Assembly: GCA_015143295.1 (NCBI GenBank)
Contig: CM026565.1
Span: 11,220,041 to 11,284,040, forward strand
Source of the DNA: Tetracentron sinense
Lineage: Eukaryota; Streptophyta; Magnoliopsida; Trochodendrales; Trochodendraceae
DNA length: 64,000 nt
Direction: 5' to 3'
Positions 1 to 10,701 of this stretch are shown one piece after another. Position 1 is the stretch's first letter. Each line of letters starts with the position of its first letter. A program made the translations under genes and the position numbers. The notes under the pieces are model-generated. The model had not been told where the DNA came from. It worked only from the letters and a program-made list of their open reading frames with translations, and did no database searches.

Positions 1-956
1 ACATATTTGAAATTACAGATTTTAATCTCATGAAACCGTCATGGTTTTCAACTCTAAACATGTCAAATAATGAGTTCCAACTCAGGTTTGCTACAACCGA
101 ATTTTACCTACCCTCTTGATTTTCAACTCTAAACGTGCCAAATAATGAGTTCAACTCAGATTTGAAATTACAGATTTTTATCTCATGAAACTCTCATGGT
201 TTTTCAATTCTAAACATGCCAAATAATGAGTTCCAACTCAGGTTTTCTACTACAGAATTTTAACTCATAAAACTCTCTTGATTTTCAACTCTAAACATGC
301 CAAATAATGAGTTCAACTCATATTTGAAATTACAGATTTTTATCTCATGAAACCCTCATGGTACGGTTTTCAACTCTAAACATGCCCAATAATGAGTTGC
401 AACTCAGGTTTTCTACTACAGAATTTTAACTCATAAAACCCTCTTGATTTTCAACTCTAAACATGCCAAATAATGGGTTCAACTTATATTTGAAATTACA
501 GATTTTTATCTCATGAAACCCTCATGGTTTTTCAACTCTAAACATGTCAAATAATGAGTTCCAACTCAGGTTTGGTACTACAGAATTTTAATTCATAAAA
601 CCCTCTTGATTTTCAACTCTAAACATGCCAAATAATGAGTTCAACTCATATTTGAAATTACAGATTTTTATCTCATGAAACCCTCATGGTTTTCAACTCT
701 AAACATGCCAAATAATGAGCTCCAACTCAGGTTTATAACTACAGAATCTTACATCATAAAACCCTCTTGATTTTCAACTCTAAACATGCCAAATAATGAG
801 TTCAACTCATATTTGAAATTACAGATTTTTACCTCATGAAACCTTCATGGTTTTTCAACTCTAAACATGCCAAATAATGAGTTTCATATTTGAAATTACA
901 GAATTTTCTCATGAAACCCTCATGGTTTTTTAACTCTAAACATGCCAAATAATGAT
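1..956. repeat. Tandem repeat, about 160-bp unit made of two 80-bp halves
   Basis: The block TTTGAAATTACAG recurs at about 6, 161, 323, 489, 651 and 812, so the period is 155-166 bases, with a final half-unit starting at about 889. Each unit holds two related halves sharing TCAACTCTAAACATGCC and AATAATGAGTT; one half has CTCATGAAACCCTCATGG, the other CTCATAAAACCCTCTTGA. The array is already under way at base 1, so its full size is unknown. It ends near 956 against unrelated sequence. It could be a satellite island or a minisatellite inside an LTR, as seen elsewhere in this window. No coding potential is visible. Confidence 0.9.
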
Positions 957-1606
957 TCTATAATAAGATGGGAAATAAGGTATAAGAGGAGAGAAATTTA
1001 CCTCACCTTGAGCTGAATCCCCAGGACAAGTGTGGTTGGCGCGAAGGGTGTGAGCACAGCGTGAGCTCCTCCTTTCCTTCTCCTTCTTTTCCCCCCTTTT
1101 TCTCCTCTCTTTCTGTCAAGCTCTCACTCAAGCTCTTTCTGCCCCAAACATGAGTGTGAGGAGTGTGTGGTGTGTGGTTTGATAAGAGAAAGAAGAGGAA
1201 GAAGGAGTGGCGTGTGGGTATAGGTGTGATGATGGGTGGGTGGTCAGGTGTCATGAAACCCACCCATTTGACTTTTCATTTTATTTTATTTTCTTTTGTT
1301 TTTCTTGATATTAGTCAATCACCCCAACTACCATTGTACTTTTTGTACTATGTGTACTCAAGTTTTGATGTGACAACCTGACACATGACTTGACCAATGC
1401 GACCGCTCAACTTTTGGCTGTCGACAGGCGTGCATGACGTCGAAACGTCAGACGAGAAAAAATACTGGGTTTTCCAGTAAACACTCGGATATCGGGTTTG
1501 GTTAACCGGACTGACTTAACCATGGTTAGGGTCTCTAGTTAACCCCAATAATATCAACTTAATTTAATTGGCCTAAATCAAGGGTCCAAAAATTTAATTA
1601 ATTATG
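957..1606. other. Unassigned sequence, no gene seen
   Basis: Read on the minus strand, 1010-1180 is a purine-rich stretch that ends in AAG|GTGAGG, a good plant 5' splice-site match at about 1005, and then runs into the tandem repeat. The LTR leaders elsewhere in the window have the same order (purine-rich leader, donor-like site, repeat array), so this may be the start of a minus-strand LTR. No LTR end or target duplication was found. Bases 1382-1606 are A+T-rich and unassigned. The short frames here are low-complexity and not convincing genes. Confidence 0.4.
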
Positions 1607-2215
1607 CTAATTAACTACAATCAATCCCTCGAATTTTGTTTCCAAATTCTGAGTCGTGATAGTTCTGGGCCTTGGTTCTTTCCGAACAAGATGAATATGA
1701 GATGGCCTTTGCTTTTTAGACCTTCTTGGTTTTGACCGATAATTGTATGCCCTCCTTGGCGGAGCCGAGGGGTATTTTCGGTTTCTGAGATGGAGGATTT
1801 CCTCAGGAGTCTTCTTCCTTAGCATTTCGAAGGGAGAATAACTTATATTTAGCACTTTGACCCGAGGGTCATAAGGTACTCTGGTTTTTCTTTCTGGCTC
1901 CGCATTTGTTCAGCCCCAGAATGGGCTGACATCTTTGGATGGAGGCCGTTGATATTGATGACGAACAATTACCATCATTGCTGCAAAGGTCGCTGGATTT
2001 ACTCCTTTGAATGCATTTGGACCTAGCCTGGACAACATGTTCCTGTCTGCTAGTGTTGAGTCCAGGTTTGTGCTTGCATTAACAGCCAGGTGACTTTGAT
2101 CACGGCTGTTAATGTCCATTGCCTAGTTCGAATAAACTCCCAAGTTCACACCTTTACTTCTTGATTTGATTACATCGTTGATGATGTCATCAGAAGTTGA
2201 GTTTTGTCCCAGGGG
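1607..2215 (-). pseudogene. Unidentified coding remnant, two in-frame stops
   Basis: A single minus-strand frame stays open from 2215 to 1607 except for two stops, a TAG at about 2125 and a TGA at 1910-1912. The visible product begins with ordinary mixed composition (residues such as LSRLGPNAFKGVNP), passes through SPFWG just before the second stop, and ends in a basic Pro/Arg/Lys-rich stretch with PPRRAYNYRSKPRRSKKQRP. I do not recognise the family. A gag-like nucleic-acid-binding tail or an exon of a host gene are both possible. The upstream end is cut exactly where the LTR at 2216 begins, so the frame was probably longer before that insertion. Confidence 0.4.
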
Positions 2216-4390
2216 TGTAGAACCCCGGAACCGAGTTCACTAGGTTGTGAATAGTGTGGTGAATAGTATGTGAATAGTGCTATGAATAGTGCTGTGAATA
2301 GTGTTTCCAGGCCAAAACCCTTAATGGGATGATGGCTTCATGTTTTAAAATGAAAGGGGGTTTCAAAAGAGACAAAATATGTATGAAAAATGTTTTAGGG
2401 TGTTGGGATGAAAATAAAACAAGAGTATACAATACTCTAAGTGTCGCAAAGAGGAATGTCGAAGAATACCTCAACTTGAGAGAACTCTAGTTTTCTCATC
2501 TGAAATGGGAATCAAGTGATTCTTGAGTCGTTAGAAAGATATCGATATCCTCTTTAAGGTTAATGTTTATCACATTTCCCGATCTTGAGTCGAAGCTCGG
2601 TGAAAAGTGGGTTTTAGGCAAATTGTCTATTGAAATTCCTGACCAGTAGCCTTTAGGACCATTTTAGAATAGGAAGATAGAATAATTAGGCTTTGTGCAA
2701 AACATAAACGTTGTTCCCCTTTAAATGTAGAATCCAACACAAGTTGAATCATCAAAATTAGATCACCGAGTCAAAAGTTATGGTCAAAATACCATAGTGG
2801 GAAAAATGAAGGAATGAATAGTGAAGGATCTATCTAGTTTAGGGAGGATAGATCCTTCAATTCCATACAGTGATGGATCTATCCATCCCCACGACTGATC
2901 GATCGATCAACCCCAAATTTGTATGGGTTTTTTTTTGGTAGTGAGTGATTTTTTGAAGGATCTATCCGTGCTTATGATGGATAGATCCTTGGTGAGGGTT
3001 TTTGCCTTGGAACCGACCCATTGGGATATTTTAAGGGTCTAAGGGTCATTGGCCTCACTACCTTGGCCTATTTAAGCACCATTTCATGGGTGTTAGGGTT
3101 CCTACAACCCTCAACAAGTTTTGGGAGGAATTTTGAGAGAGAATAGAGAAAAGTTTGGGTTGTGCTAGGGCTTGTGCTAGGTGAACTAGGATTTGATTTT
3201 CAAGCTTGGAGCTCACCTCCACAAGCGTTCTAAAGCGTGAATCTTGTTCTCCTCAAGCTTCCTCAAGATTGGGAATGATTCAAAAGCTTCCTCAAAGCTT
3301 TCTTATGCCTTCAAGTAGTATTCCAAAGCGAGAAACCGTAGGGATCCGGTGTTTAAAAAGGTAGAACAATCTACTAACTTGCCTTGCTATACTTCATCTA
3401 TGTGTAATTTGATTTCTATGATTTAAATAAATGGACTTGATGAAAGTTAGGATGTTTTGGCCATATTAGTAATTCCTATATTATAAGTAAGGTATAAAGC
3501 ATGATTTTGTTAAGACAAATGGTAGCTACACTTTACTAAATTGGTTGCTATAAGTTGGAAATGAAATAGTAGGTATTGATGCATGTTTTTAAGAAGACTA
3601 AGGCAAGTAGTCATATATGCCTATGCAATTGAAAGAATGGTTTTACCGTAAAGTAAGCTTAGAATTATGACTTTTACAAAATAGGCCAAGTAGCCCATGT
3701 ATATGCTATGATCACTCCATGAATGAAATCCCATGATCTATTTCGATGTTTTCAAATACTCATTATGAATATTATGATACTCACACTTACTCTCATGAAT
3801 ATGATTTCCAAGTTCACCATGAGGTATACAAGTATTCTATGCACTTCATGTTCACAAGTTTCACATGATAACTACAAGTCTCGCATGATAATTACAAGTC
3901 TCGCATGATGATTTCACGTCTCACACAATGTTTACAAGTCTCACATGATGATCACAAGTTTCGCATGATTCAATGATTCTTACAAGAACAGGGTTTTTAT
4001 AAAGTACATAAGCAAAGTTTTGGTTAAAAGAGAGCTCACAAGTTCACAAGTTCACAAGTAATGGCAAGAAAAATGAAAGTAATGGTACAGGATGATTCTA
4101 GTCATCTATCTCAGGTTGATAGAAGGCCCGCCCATCTCCTGTGGGTTCATGGGTACTAATCAATCAAGTAATACCGATTGGGGAGGCACGATAGCAGGCC
4201 GCTTGGAAGGGAAAGGGATATTGGTTGTCGGATTCCGAGGAATAGCAGACCACCCGGAAGGGAGACGGATACTGGTCTTCTACTCCGAAGGTAGCCAGGT
4301 GAGGATAACAGTAGGCCCGCCCAGTTTATGTGGGTACATGGGTACTAGTTGCCCGACTCCTTAGGTGGATCTAGGGTATTTTAAAACCTG
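2216..4390 (+). mobile_element. Chromovirus-type LTR, plus orientation, 3' end missing
   Basis: Begins TGTAGAACCCCGG, the same start as the other chromovirus LTRs here (TGTAGAGCCC, TGTAGCGCC). It then shows the shared LTR order: a GTGAATAGTG-rich start (2240-2300), the conserved block AATCCAACACAAGTTGAATC (2731-2750) followed by CGAGTCAAAAGTTATGG, a palindrome array (2827-2995), a weak TATA-like CTATTTAAG (about 3068), a donor-like AAG|GTAGAACAATC near 3360, and a CACAAG minisatellite (3838-3968). The expected LTR end (CTCCTAGGGGGTATTTTGGG...ACA) never follows; from about 4110 the sequence becomes a local duplication and then another element. The exact 3' boundary is uncertain. Confidence 0.75.
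4121..4345. repeat. Direct duplication of about 180-bp period
   Basis: GGCCCGCCCA followed by TGTGGGTTCATGGGTACT (from about 4127) returns as GGCCCGCCCA then TGTGGGTACATGGGTACT (from about 4313). Between them GGAAGGGAAAGGGATA and GGAAGGGAGACGGATA form a second, shorter repeat. A 90-codon frame crosses the block but it resembles nothing I know and is probably a by-product of the repeat. Confidence 0.7.
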
Positions 4391-5392
4391 TAGATGGAAA
4401 GTAATGAGGGTTGGACCCATGGTCCCACCCTATATTGATCCTTGGATTGACTAAGGTCAAACCCTGGTCCGTAATTCAAATATACTTGGACTTGACCTAG
4501 ACCGCGGGGGAGACCATGGGTCTCACTTTTCTAAGGTCAGTCCTTTCCCAGATGATAGCCATTATTTGACTGCCATGTGGTAGAGAATCCTTAATAAAAA
4601 GGACTCTCTGCCAGTTTTGGAGGATCCCAAGATAGAGATCCCCTCTCTTTCTCTAATGAGCGAGTGCCATATGGCAGCCTATCCAAAAGAGGAAGTTATC
4701 TCTTCCCTTTTCTAGAAAGATCTTTCCCCTTTTTGAGGGAAAGTTTGAATTCTCCCAGGTTTCCCAGAAAAGGAAACCAATTTTGGAGTCCTTAAGAAAG
4801 GACTCCCATCCGTGTGATTTCTCTAAGATAAGAGAAACCAGCTGTCAATGGACAGATGGCCCTCTCTAAGGAGAGTTGGCCCCTTTTAATTTCCTAAAAG
4901 GGAAGTCAAAGGAGAGTCCAAAGAGGACTCTCCAAAATATATAAAAGAGAGAGTTTCTCACAAGAAACTCCCAATGCAAAAATATCCACGCACATACAAT
5001 GGAAGAAACAAAAAACTTTCTTTTTTTTTTACAGGAACAACAGCACCCAAGGAAGAAGAAGAAGGATCTCTCCATATAGAGAATACCAGGTGAACCCTCA
5101 ATATAGCCACCTCTCTTTCTTTTCTCTCTTTTTTAATGCTAAAACCTTTATGAGGTATCTTGTAACGCCTACATGGGATCTGGGCAACCCCATTGAATAA
5201 ATAAAATGTTTTATTCAAAATACCTAGTTCTTCTTTAATCTTTCTTCTTAATCAGAGGTTTTCCCTAAATAGGGAAGGTAATTAATAGTCTGAGTTTACT
5301 CAGATTGGAAGGATAGTTCCCCACAATAAACAATAAACTCCATACAACAATGGAGGAAATTTGATAAGCAAAGAATAATTTCTGCGCTAACA
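4391..5392 (+). mobile_element. 5' LTR of a Tat-like or non-autonomous gypsy element
   Basis: The right end is inferred from GCTAACA at 5386-5392, directly followed by a primer-binding-like site. A clear TATATAAAAG at 4938-4947 fits an LTR promoter, and AATAAATAAAATG near 5195 a polyadenylation region. The left end is less sure: a TGTAGATGG at 4391 is the best candidate but does not match the right end as a terminal inverted repeat. No 3' LTR of this element is present. The assignment to a Tat/LARD-like element rests on the primer-binding site and is from memory of such elements. Confidence 0.5.
4938..4947 (+). promoter_or_regulatory. TATA box of the Tat-like LTR
   Basis: TATATAAAAG followed by a GAGAGAG run, about 450 bases before the LTR end. 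The leader downstream is purine- and pyrimidine-rich and lacks a long frame. Confidence 0.6.
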
Positions 5393-5398
5393 AATTAA

Positions 5399-5416
5399 TG
5401 ACACGCCCGATGGGAC
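5399..5416 (+). promoter_or_regulatory. Primer-binding-site-like sequence
   Basis: TGACACGCCCGATGGGAC lies six bases after the LTR-like end CTAACA. It resembles TGGCACGCCC-GTGGGAC sites that I recall from plant Tat-type and large non-autonomous elements, with mismatches. It differs from the TGGTATCAGAGC sites of the chromoviruses and copia elements in the window. Confidence 0.5.
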
Positions 5417-6341
5417 TTTCTTCTCCTCTCATCTTTGAAGAAGGATAAAAATAAGAAGAACGAAAAAGAAAAGATGAGTGATCCTTTCCTCTTTTTTCTT
5501 ATTGTTGCTGACCACGATCATCGAAACTGTCTACATTCGTCAGGCCTACGTCCTGACCATCAACCGGTGGGTGTATGTACCCCTGATCCGGATCCTGGTG
5601 ACTCATCCACTCACCTAGGCCGAGGTAGCAGTAGCTCTAGCCAGGTTGGTCCGGCCAACTAGTCAGACTTCTACATAAAGGCTGCGGTCACCAGACCAGG
5701 CCTCTATTGAAGATGCCCTAGTCTACAGCAAAAGCAAAACCCACCCCATCAACTCAAGGGTGGAAAGGCAGTCTGCCTGCCTAAATCAGAGGCAGGCACC
5801 CGACAACATCAGGTTGCCCGCCAACAGTAGGTAGCTAGCCAGCGGGCACCTCAGAAAATAAATGTCCACCCGTAGACAACTCTGTCCGTAAATACCAAGG
5901 AGGGTGCACCCAACTGGCCACTGGCCTAAAGAACTTTATAGAAACGTCCCCAAAAAAGTTACAGGGAGCTAATCCGCGGACCAGATCCTCGGATCAAAGG
6001 ATTAGTCCACAAGTCAATCTTGCGGATAGGAGGAGAAGTGACCAAGGCCACTTCGCAGGCAAGGGGCAATGCCCATCCACGGACACCAATCAGGGTCCGC
6101 GGACCCAAAGTCCAGTCAGACCCAAGGGTCTAGCCCAGGCTTATCCTGTGGGCAGAGTTGCAAGCAACTCCGCGGACAGGTCTAAAAGCAGACCTAAGTC
6201 CGCAGATAGAAGAGTCCATAGACAAGCTCCTCTTAGTAGAAGGAGGAATCTGTGGACAGATTCAACACTATCAAAAGATAGTTCCTCTTCCAAGAAAGAG
6301 AAAAGTTGGCAGTTGAAGGCCAACAAGAACAGGATCCCCCT
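5417..6341 (+). mobile_element. Internal leader of the Tat-like element, truncated
   Basis: Follows the primer-binding site and is cut at 6342 by a minus-strand chromovirus LTR end. An ATG at about 5474 opens a short frame, but no gag domain (zinc knuckle or core motif) can be seen, so it may be non-coding leader. From 5970 to 6255 the palindrome TCCGCGGA and degenerate forms (TCCTCGGA, TCCACGGA, TCCGCAGA, TCTGTGGA) recur about eight times. Confidence 0.45.
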
Positions 6342-6530
6342 TGTCATGACCCAAAATACCCCTAGGAGTTAGGGATACTTTTGACTCATGACCGCCGTGT
6401 CATACCATCCGGTCATGACTCATATCATCCTGCAAGAGCATACAAGGCACGCTAAGAGGCAAACCTAAAATTTTCTTCTTTATAATGTAATCTTCCACGT
6501 GCTACTATAAACAAAATATCGGAATATAAG
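6342..6530 (-). mobile_element. 3' end fragment of a minus-strand chromovirus LTR
   Basis: Starts TGTCATGACCC then AAAATACCCCTAGGAGTTAGG, the reverse complement of the standard chromovirus LTR end (CTCCTAGGGG...GGGTCATGACA). Similarity to the minus-strand LTR at 21617 continues for about 140 bases. At 6531 it gives way to plus-oriented LTR sequence. It may be the left part of the LTR that resumes at 8541; the flanks of that composite (CCCCT and TTCTA) do not match as a TSD. Confidence 0.65.
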
Positions 6531-7617
6531 CTAATGGGGAATTTTTCTAGAGAGGGTGTTTTTGACCGATCGCTAGGCCAAGAACACCGGTCGTTCGGTA
6601 GGCGACCGATCGATCAGTCATAACCACCAATCGCTCGGTCTATCGCGTTTTGCAGAAATTTCATTAAGGGCTTTTCCATCTTTTGGGCGTTAAACCCTTG
6701 CCTACAAGGCTTTGCTCGAGCATTGGTCCCCACACACCATCCTTAGAGGAATTTAGAAGAGAAAAGGAGACAGGAGAAGAGGGTTTTCCTAGGGCATCAT
6801 TGTGAGAAAAGAAATTAAGGGTTTCAAGACCCACAATCATCCCTCTTGCTTGGATTTCTCCAAGCCAAGCCTCAAGCTCGTGGGGGAGTCCTTCTCTAGC
6901 TAGGGCAGCATTCTCCAAAGTACACCTCAAAGGGGTTTTCTTCCCCATTCAACATTCTTCAAGCAAGGGTCCTCCTTCTTTCAAGTTAGAGCTTCAATCA
7001 AGGGTTTCCACACAAGATCGAGCCTAGATTCAAGGTTAGTACACCCTACTAACTCCCTTAGTCATAACCTAGGTTTTTCCATTTTAGTTGATGATTCTTG
7101 ATCCCATGTTTTCCCTCCTTTTGAAACGTGCTATCTCTCAAAAATGTAAACAAGATAATATGGATGTTGTGATGTGTGGATGGATGAGGGGTTAAGGCGA
7201 TTGGATGTCGTATGGATGTGTGTGATGTGTGAAATGGAAAATAGTGGATGGACATTTTACAAATAATGAACTTACCTTGATGATTAAATGGAAAATATGC
7301 ACTAAAAGGAGTAAGATGAACTACTAAGGAAATGTTGCATACTATGTGTTTGACAAAATGCTTAAACTAGGAGTAAATGAATTAAATGGAGAAAATGGAA
7401 GTAGGCCTTGTGCAACTGTTCTAATAAACGATGAATGGACCAAATGCCATGTAGATTACCCAAATTCTCACATGCTTATACTATGAATTGAATTGCGATG
7501 CACTACCTCCATGTCATACATGTCATCATGGTTACCACTGTTGACAAGCACACAAGCATGCATGCATGCATGAACCGGGTTTTCCAAGAGTATTTGTACA
7601 TGATAAAATAAATAATA

Positions 7618-7830
7618 AAAACAAGTACATGTCAAGGAGGTTGGTAGCCCAAGTGAAGGGTGCTAGCCTCTGGCTCACAAGTGAAAGGAAACAAGTACAT
7701 GTCAAGGAGGTTGGTAGCCCAAGTGAAGGGTACTAGCCTCTGGCTCACAAGAAAATGAAATAGATACATGTCGAGGAGGTTGGTAGCCCAGGGATGTGCG
7801 GATGCTAGCCTCTGGCTCACAAGTACACAA
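7618..7830 (+). repeat. LTR minisatellite, about 70-bp unit, 3 copies
   Basis: Three units of GGAGGTTGGTAGCCC ... CTAGCCTCTGGCTCACAAG. Within a unit GAGGTTGGTAGC and GCTAGCCTC are near-complementary, so each can form an imperfect hairpin. The frames that cross it are repeat artefacts. Confidence 0.85.
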
Positions 7831-8126
7831 GTCAAGAACAAGTGAAGACATGAAATACAAGACAAGACTGACACGCATGCATGATTTTCACAAGCAAGAA
7901 CGAGACATGAAAAGGGTTTGCCAACATGAGTTTTATCGAGGTTTTCGCATTCATGCACACATGCCAAGATAATCATATTGCTTCATGTTTAATACTATTT
8001 ATCTTATGTTGTGAGTATTGCTTTAATTGATATTTCATATCGTGTTCACTGTTGTTATTGCTATGGTTAGCTAGTAGCTTGTACTTGCTGAGTATTCCAT
8101 GCTCAGCCGTACTTTTATGTCGGCAG

Positions 8127-8257
8127 GTTCCGTGGATGTCCTCGACCCTGAGTCTTGGGTCGAGGAAGAGTACGTAGAGGAGAGGGAGCCACCTATCCCG
8201 CTACAGTCTCAGGAGGATAGGGATCTGGATGTGCGGCCATACCTCAACTACTGTTGA
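8127..8257 (+). other. Candidate small coding exon, PWVEEEY family (copy 1)
   Basis: Open from an acceptor-like ATGTCGGCAG|GT to TGA at 8255-8257. Reading the codons G|GT TCC GTG..., the peptide is about 43 residues, strongly acidic, and contains DPESWVEEEYVEERE, then LQSQEDRDLD, ending PYLNYC. The same frame at the same LTR position and phase is found in eight other LTRs of this window, and many differences between copies are synonymous third-base changes, as expected of a protein-coding exon. There is no consistent ATG, so translation would need splicing to an upstream exon or a non-standard start; I could not find either. Function unknown. It might alternatively be a relic of a captured host exon. 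Confidence 0.5.
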
Positions 8258-9109
8258 GAGGAGAGTGTTAGCGAGTTCCTTTTTTGTATTTTGATAGGTG
8301 GGCATGTCCACCTTTACTCTGATTGTGTTTTGTATATGGTAACTTGGAATACTATTTTGGAGTTATAAAAGAAAAGAAAAAGTTAGTTCATGCTTACACA
8401 CACATGTTATAGCTTCCGCGCTCTGATTATCATTGTTATTACATCATGTTAGTCTTGTTTATTGCAGGATGGTTTGGCAGGTATGTATAGTCACACCTAA
8501 AGTATCCCTTAACTCCTAGGGGGTATTTTGGGGCGCGACAATAAGCCAGGCCTTGGTCAGCTGGTGCGCGTGCCTTTGGCATGCGCAAAGCCTAACCACC
8601 CATTTAATGGGCGATGATCCAGTGTAGGCAGGTGAACCACGCACCCGCCTTGCGGGTAGTGAGATTTCACTGCCCACAACATGGTCCATCACTTGAGTTA
8701 CCAACTCAAGTTTGATAATAATCCCCATAAGTAATCCCAAATACATGTCTCTCCCTCTCATCACTCAACCATAGGACCACCTATCAAGGTCCCCTTTTTT
8801 CTTATGATAACCACCTATTGTCTCCTCGAAACACTCCTCAACCCTTGGTTTAGGAACACCATCATCCAACCTGTAACCTGCCGAAAATAATAGTTCGGCT
8901 GAGCATCGAATAGTTCAACATATACTAACCACTAACTACTAGTGTTATAACATCCAATAACTTAACGTATAAACATAAACAGTTCACATGCATACAGAAA
9001 TCGGAGCGCGTAAACCATACTTTCGAAAACGTACTTTGAATCTTACTTTCAAAACATTCTTCTTTGAATCCATACCATCCTTTGAGTCCCATATTTACCA
9101 AAACATACT

Positions 9110-9860
9110 TTGAAATCATTCATTACAAAAAATCCTTTGAACCATTGCTTTCAAAACATTCTTTACAAGGGGGTACTCACTACCCTTTTTGACACATACT
9201 CTTACAAAAACATTCTTTACCTACTATCCTTACACATGCTTTCAAAACATTCTTTACAAGGGGCATATAAAATACCATTCATACTTTTCAACTTTATAAG
9301 GGGGTATGTAGATACCCTTTGAGTGAACACGCATTCCAACTTTCTTAGGAGGTATGTAAGTACCCTTAATGAACTTTCACATATTATCACTTAACATGGG
9401 GGCATCAACATACCCTTCAGTCTTTCCAGCTTTACAAGGGGACATACAAATACCCATTTTGGAATCATACTTTACAAGGGGGCATGTACATACCCTTCAT
9501 TCTTTCCAGCTTTACAAGGGGGCATACAAATACTCATTTAAGAACTTTCTCAACTTAACAAGGGGGCCTAAAATACCTTTCAGTACTTCCAGCTTTACAA
9601 GGGGCATGTAAACACCCATTTAAAAAAATTTCACTTTACAAGGGGGGTACCACATACCCTTTATCAAACTTTCACAACTTAACAGGTGATATGTAAACCT
9701 TTTTCAAAACCATGATTTGCAAAACATTACAAGGAGGTTTCGCATACCTTTTTCAAAAATCATACTTAACAAGGGGATATCCAATACCCTTTTATCAAAA
9801 ATCATGCTTTACAAGGGGGCACAACATACCCTTTTCAAATACATACTTTGAAAACTTTAC
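9110..9860 (-). repeat. LTR minisatellite, TTTACAAGGGGGCAT core
   Basis: About eleven irregular units of roughly 55-80 bases built on (T)TTACAAGGGGGCATACAAATACCC. It lies at the same place in the LTR as the GGTTGGTAGCC units of neighbouring copies but has a different core, so the array has been replaced or has diverged beyond recognition. Confidence 0.75.
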
Positions 9861-10701
9861 ACATACACAAAACATACCTTTTTCACTTTAATAAACAAAG
9901 CATAAAAAGGATAATTAGTAGAAGGTATCTACCTTACAAGACCAGATCTCGATGATCTGAGCACTTTAGAATGTTTGTGAAAGCAGGAACAAGCTTGAGA
10001 AAGCTTGTGGAAGCAAGAACAAGCTCCTCCCTTGATTACCAGACAAACTCTAGGAAACCCTAGCCTTATCTCTCTTCTCTCTCAAAATCTGCCCAAAATG
10101 AAGCCTTAGGGTGTTTGTAACCGTAAGCCCATGAAATGGGCTTATTTATAAGCCAAGGGGTTGCCAAAACCCCATTACTCCCCTCAAAATATCCAGATGG
10201 TCGGCTGGGTAAGAATACACATGACCGGTCGACCGGTGGTGAGGAGCAGTCGACCAATCCCAAAACACCCCACTGCCCAAAATTCCCTAACAAAGTAGTG
10301 TGATGACCGGTCGACTGGTTGTGGAGGGGTCGACTGGTGCTCTTGACCGGTTGAGGCACTTTTTGCCTATTTTGGCCTGTTGATTACATTTAAACACTTC
10401 AAATTATTTTTCTTTCTCTTCTTCTGTCGCGCCCCAAAGTACACCCTAGGAGTTAAGGGATACTTTAGAGGTGACTATTCGTACCTGCCAAACCATCCTA
10501 TAATGAACAAGGTACACATACCATAATATAACATGAATCAGAGTGCGGAAGCTATATCATGAATGCAGAAGCGTAAACAAAAATTTCTTTTCTATATAAG
10601 GTGGTCTGTATCCCAAGTGAATATATACAAAATATAATAAGAGTAAAGGTGGACATGCCCACCTATCAAAATACAAAAAGGAACTCGATCATACTCTCCT
10701 C

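Larger units (their letters stand above)
6531..8540 (+). mobile_element. Chromovirus LTR, plus orientation, 5'-truncated
   Basis: Ends GGGGGTATTTTGGGGCGCGACA at 8540. Its left edge falls inside the palindrome array: CTAATGGGGA then GACCGATCG matches 53950-54010 of the intact LTR at 53597, so the first 350 or so bases are absent. It keeps the leader, donor-like CAAG|GTTAGTACACCC (junction 7034/7035), a GCATGCATGCATG run (7556), a minisatellite (7618-7830) and an acceptor-like CGGCAG|GT (8126/8127). The TATA position reads CCTACAAGG, probably a decayed CCTATAAGG. ATAAG flanks both edges (6526-6530, 8541-8545). Confidence 0.8.

Noticed and set aside
1003..1381. Frames of 86 and 72 codons on opposite strands
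   Set aside because: Low-complexity Glu/Lys/Gly-rich or Phe-rich products of purine-pyrimidine tracts in what looks like an LTR leader.
4092..4364. 90-codon frame with Gly-rich product
   Set aside because: It crosses a direct duplication; the conserved words are DNA repeats, and the frame has no recognisable domain.
7618..7830. CRISPR-like look of regularly repeated units
   Set aside because: The units are contiguous minisatellite copies within a plant LTR, without distinct spacers and without cas genes.
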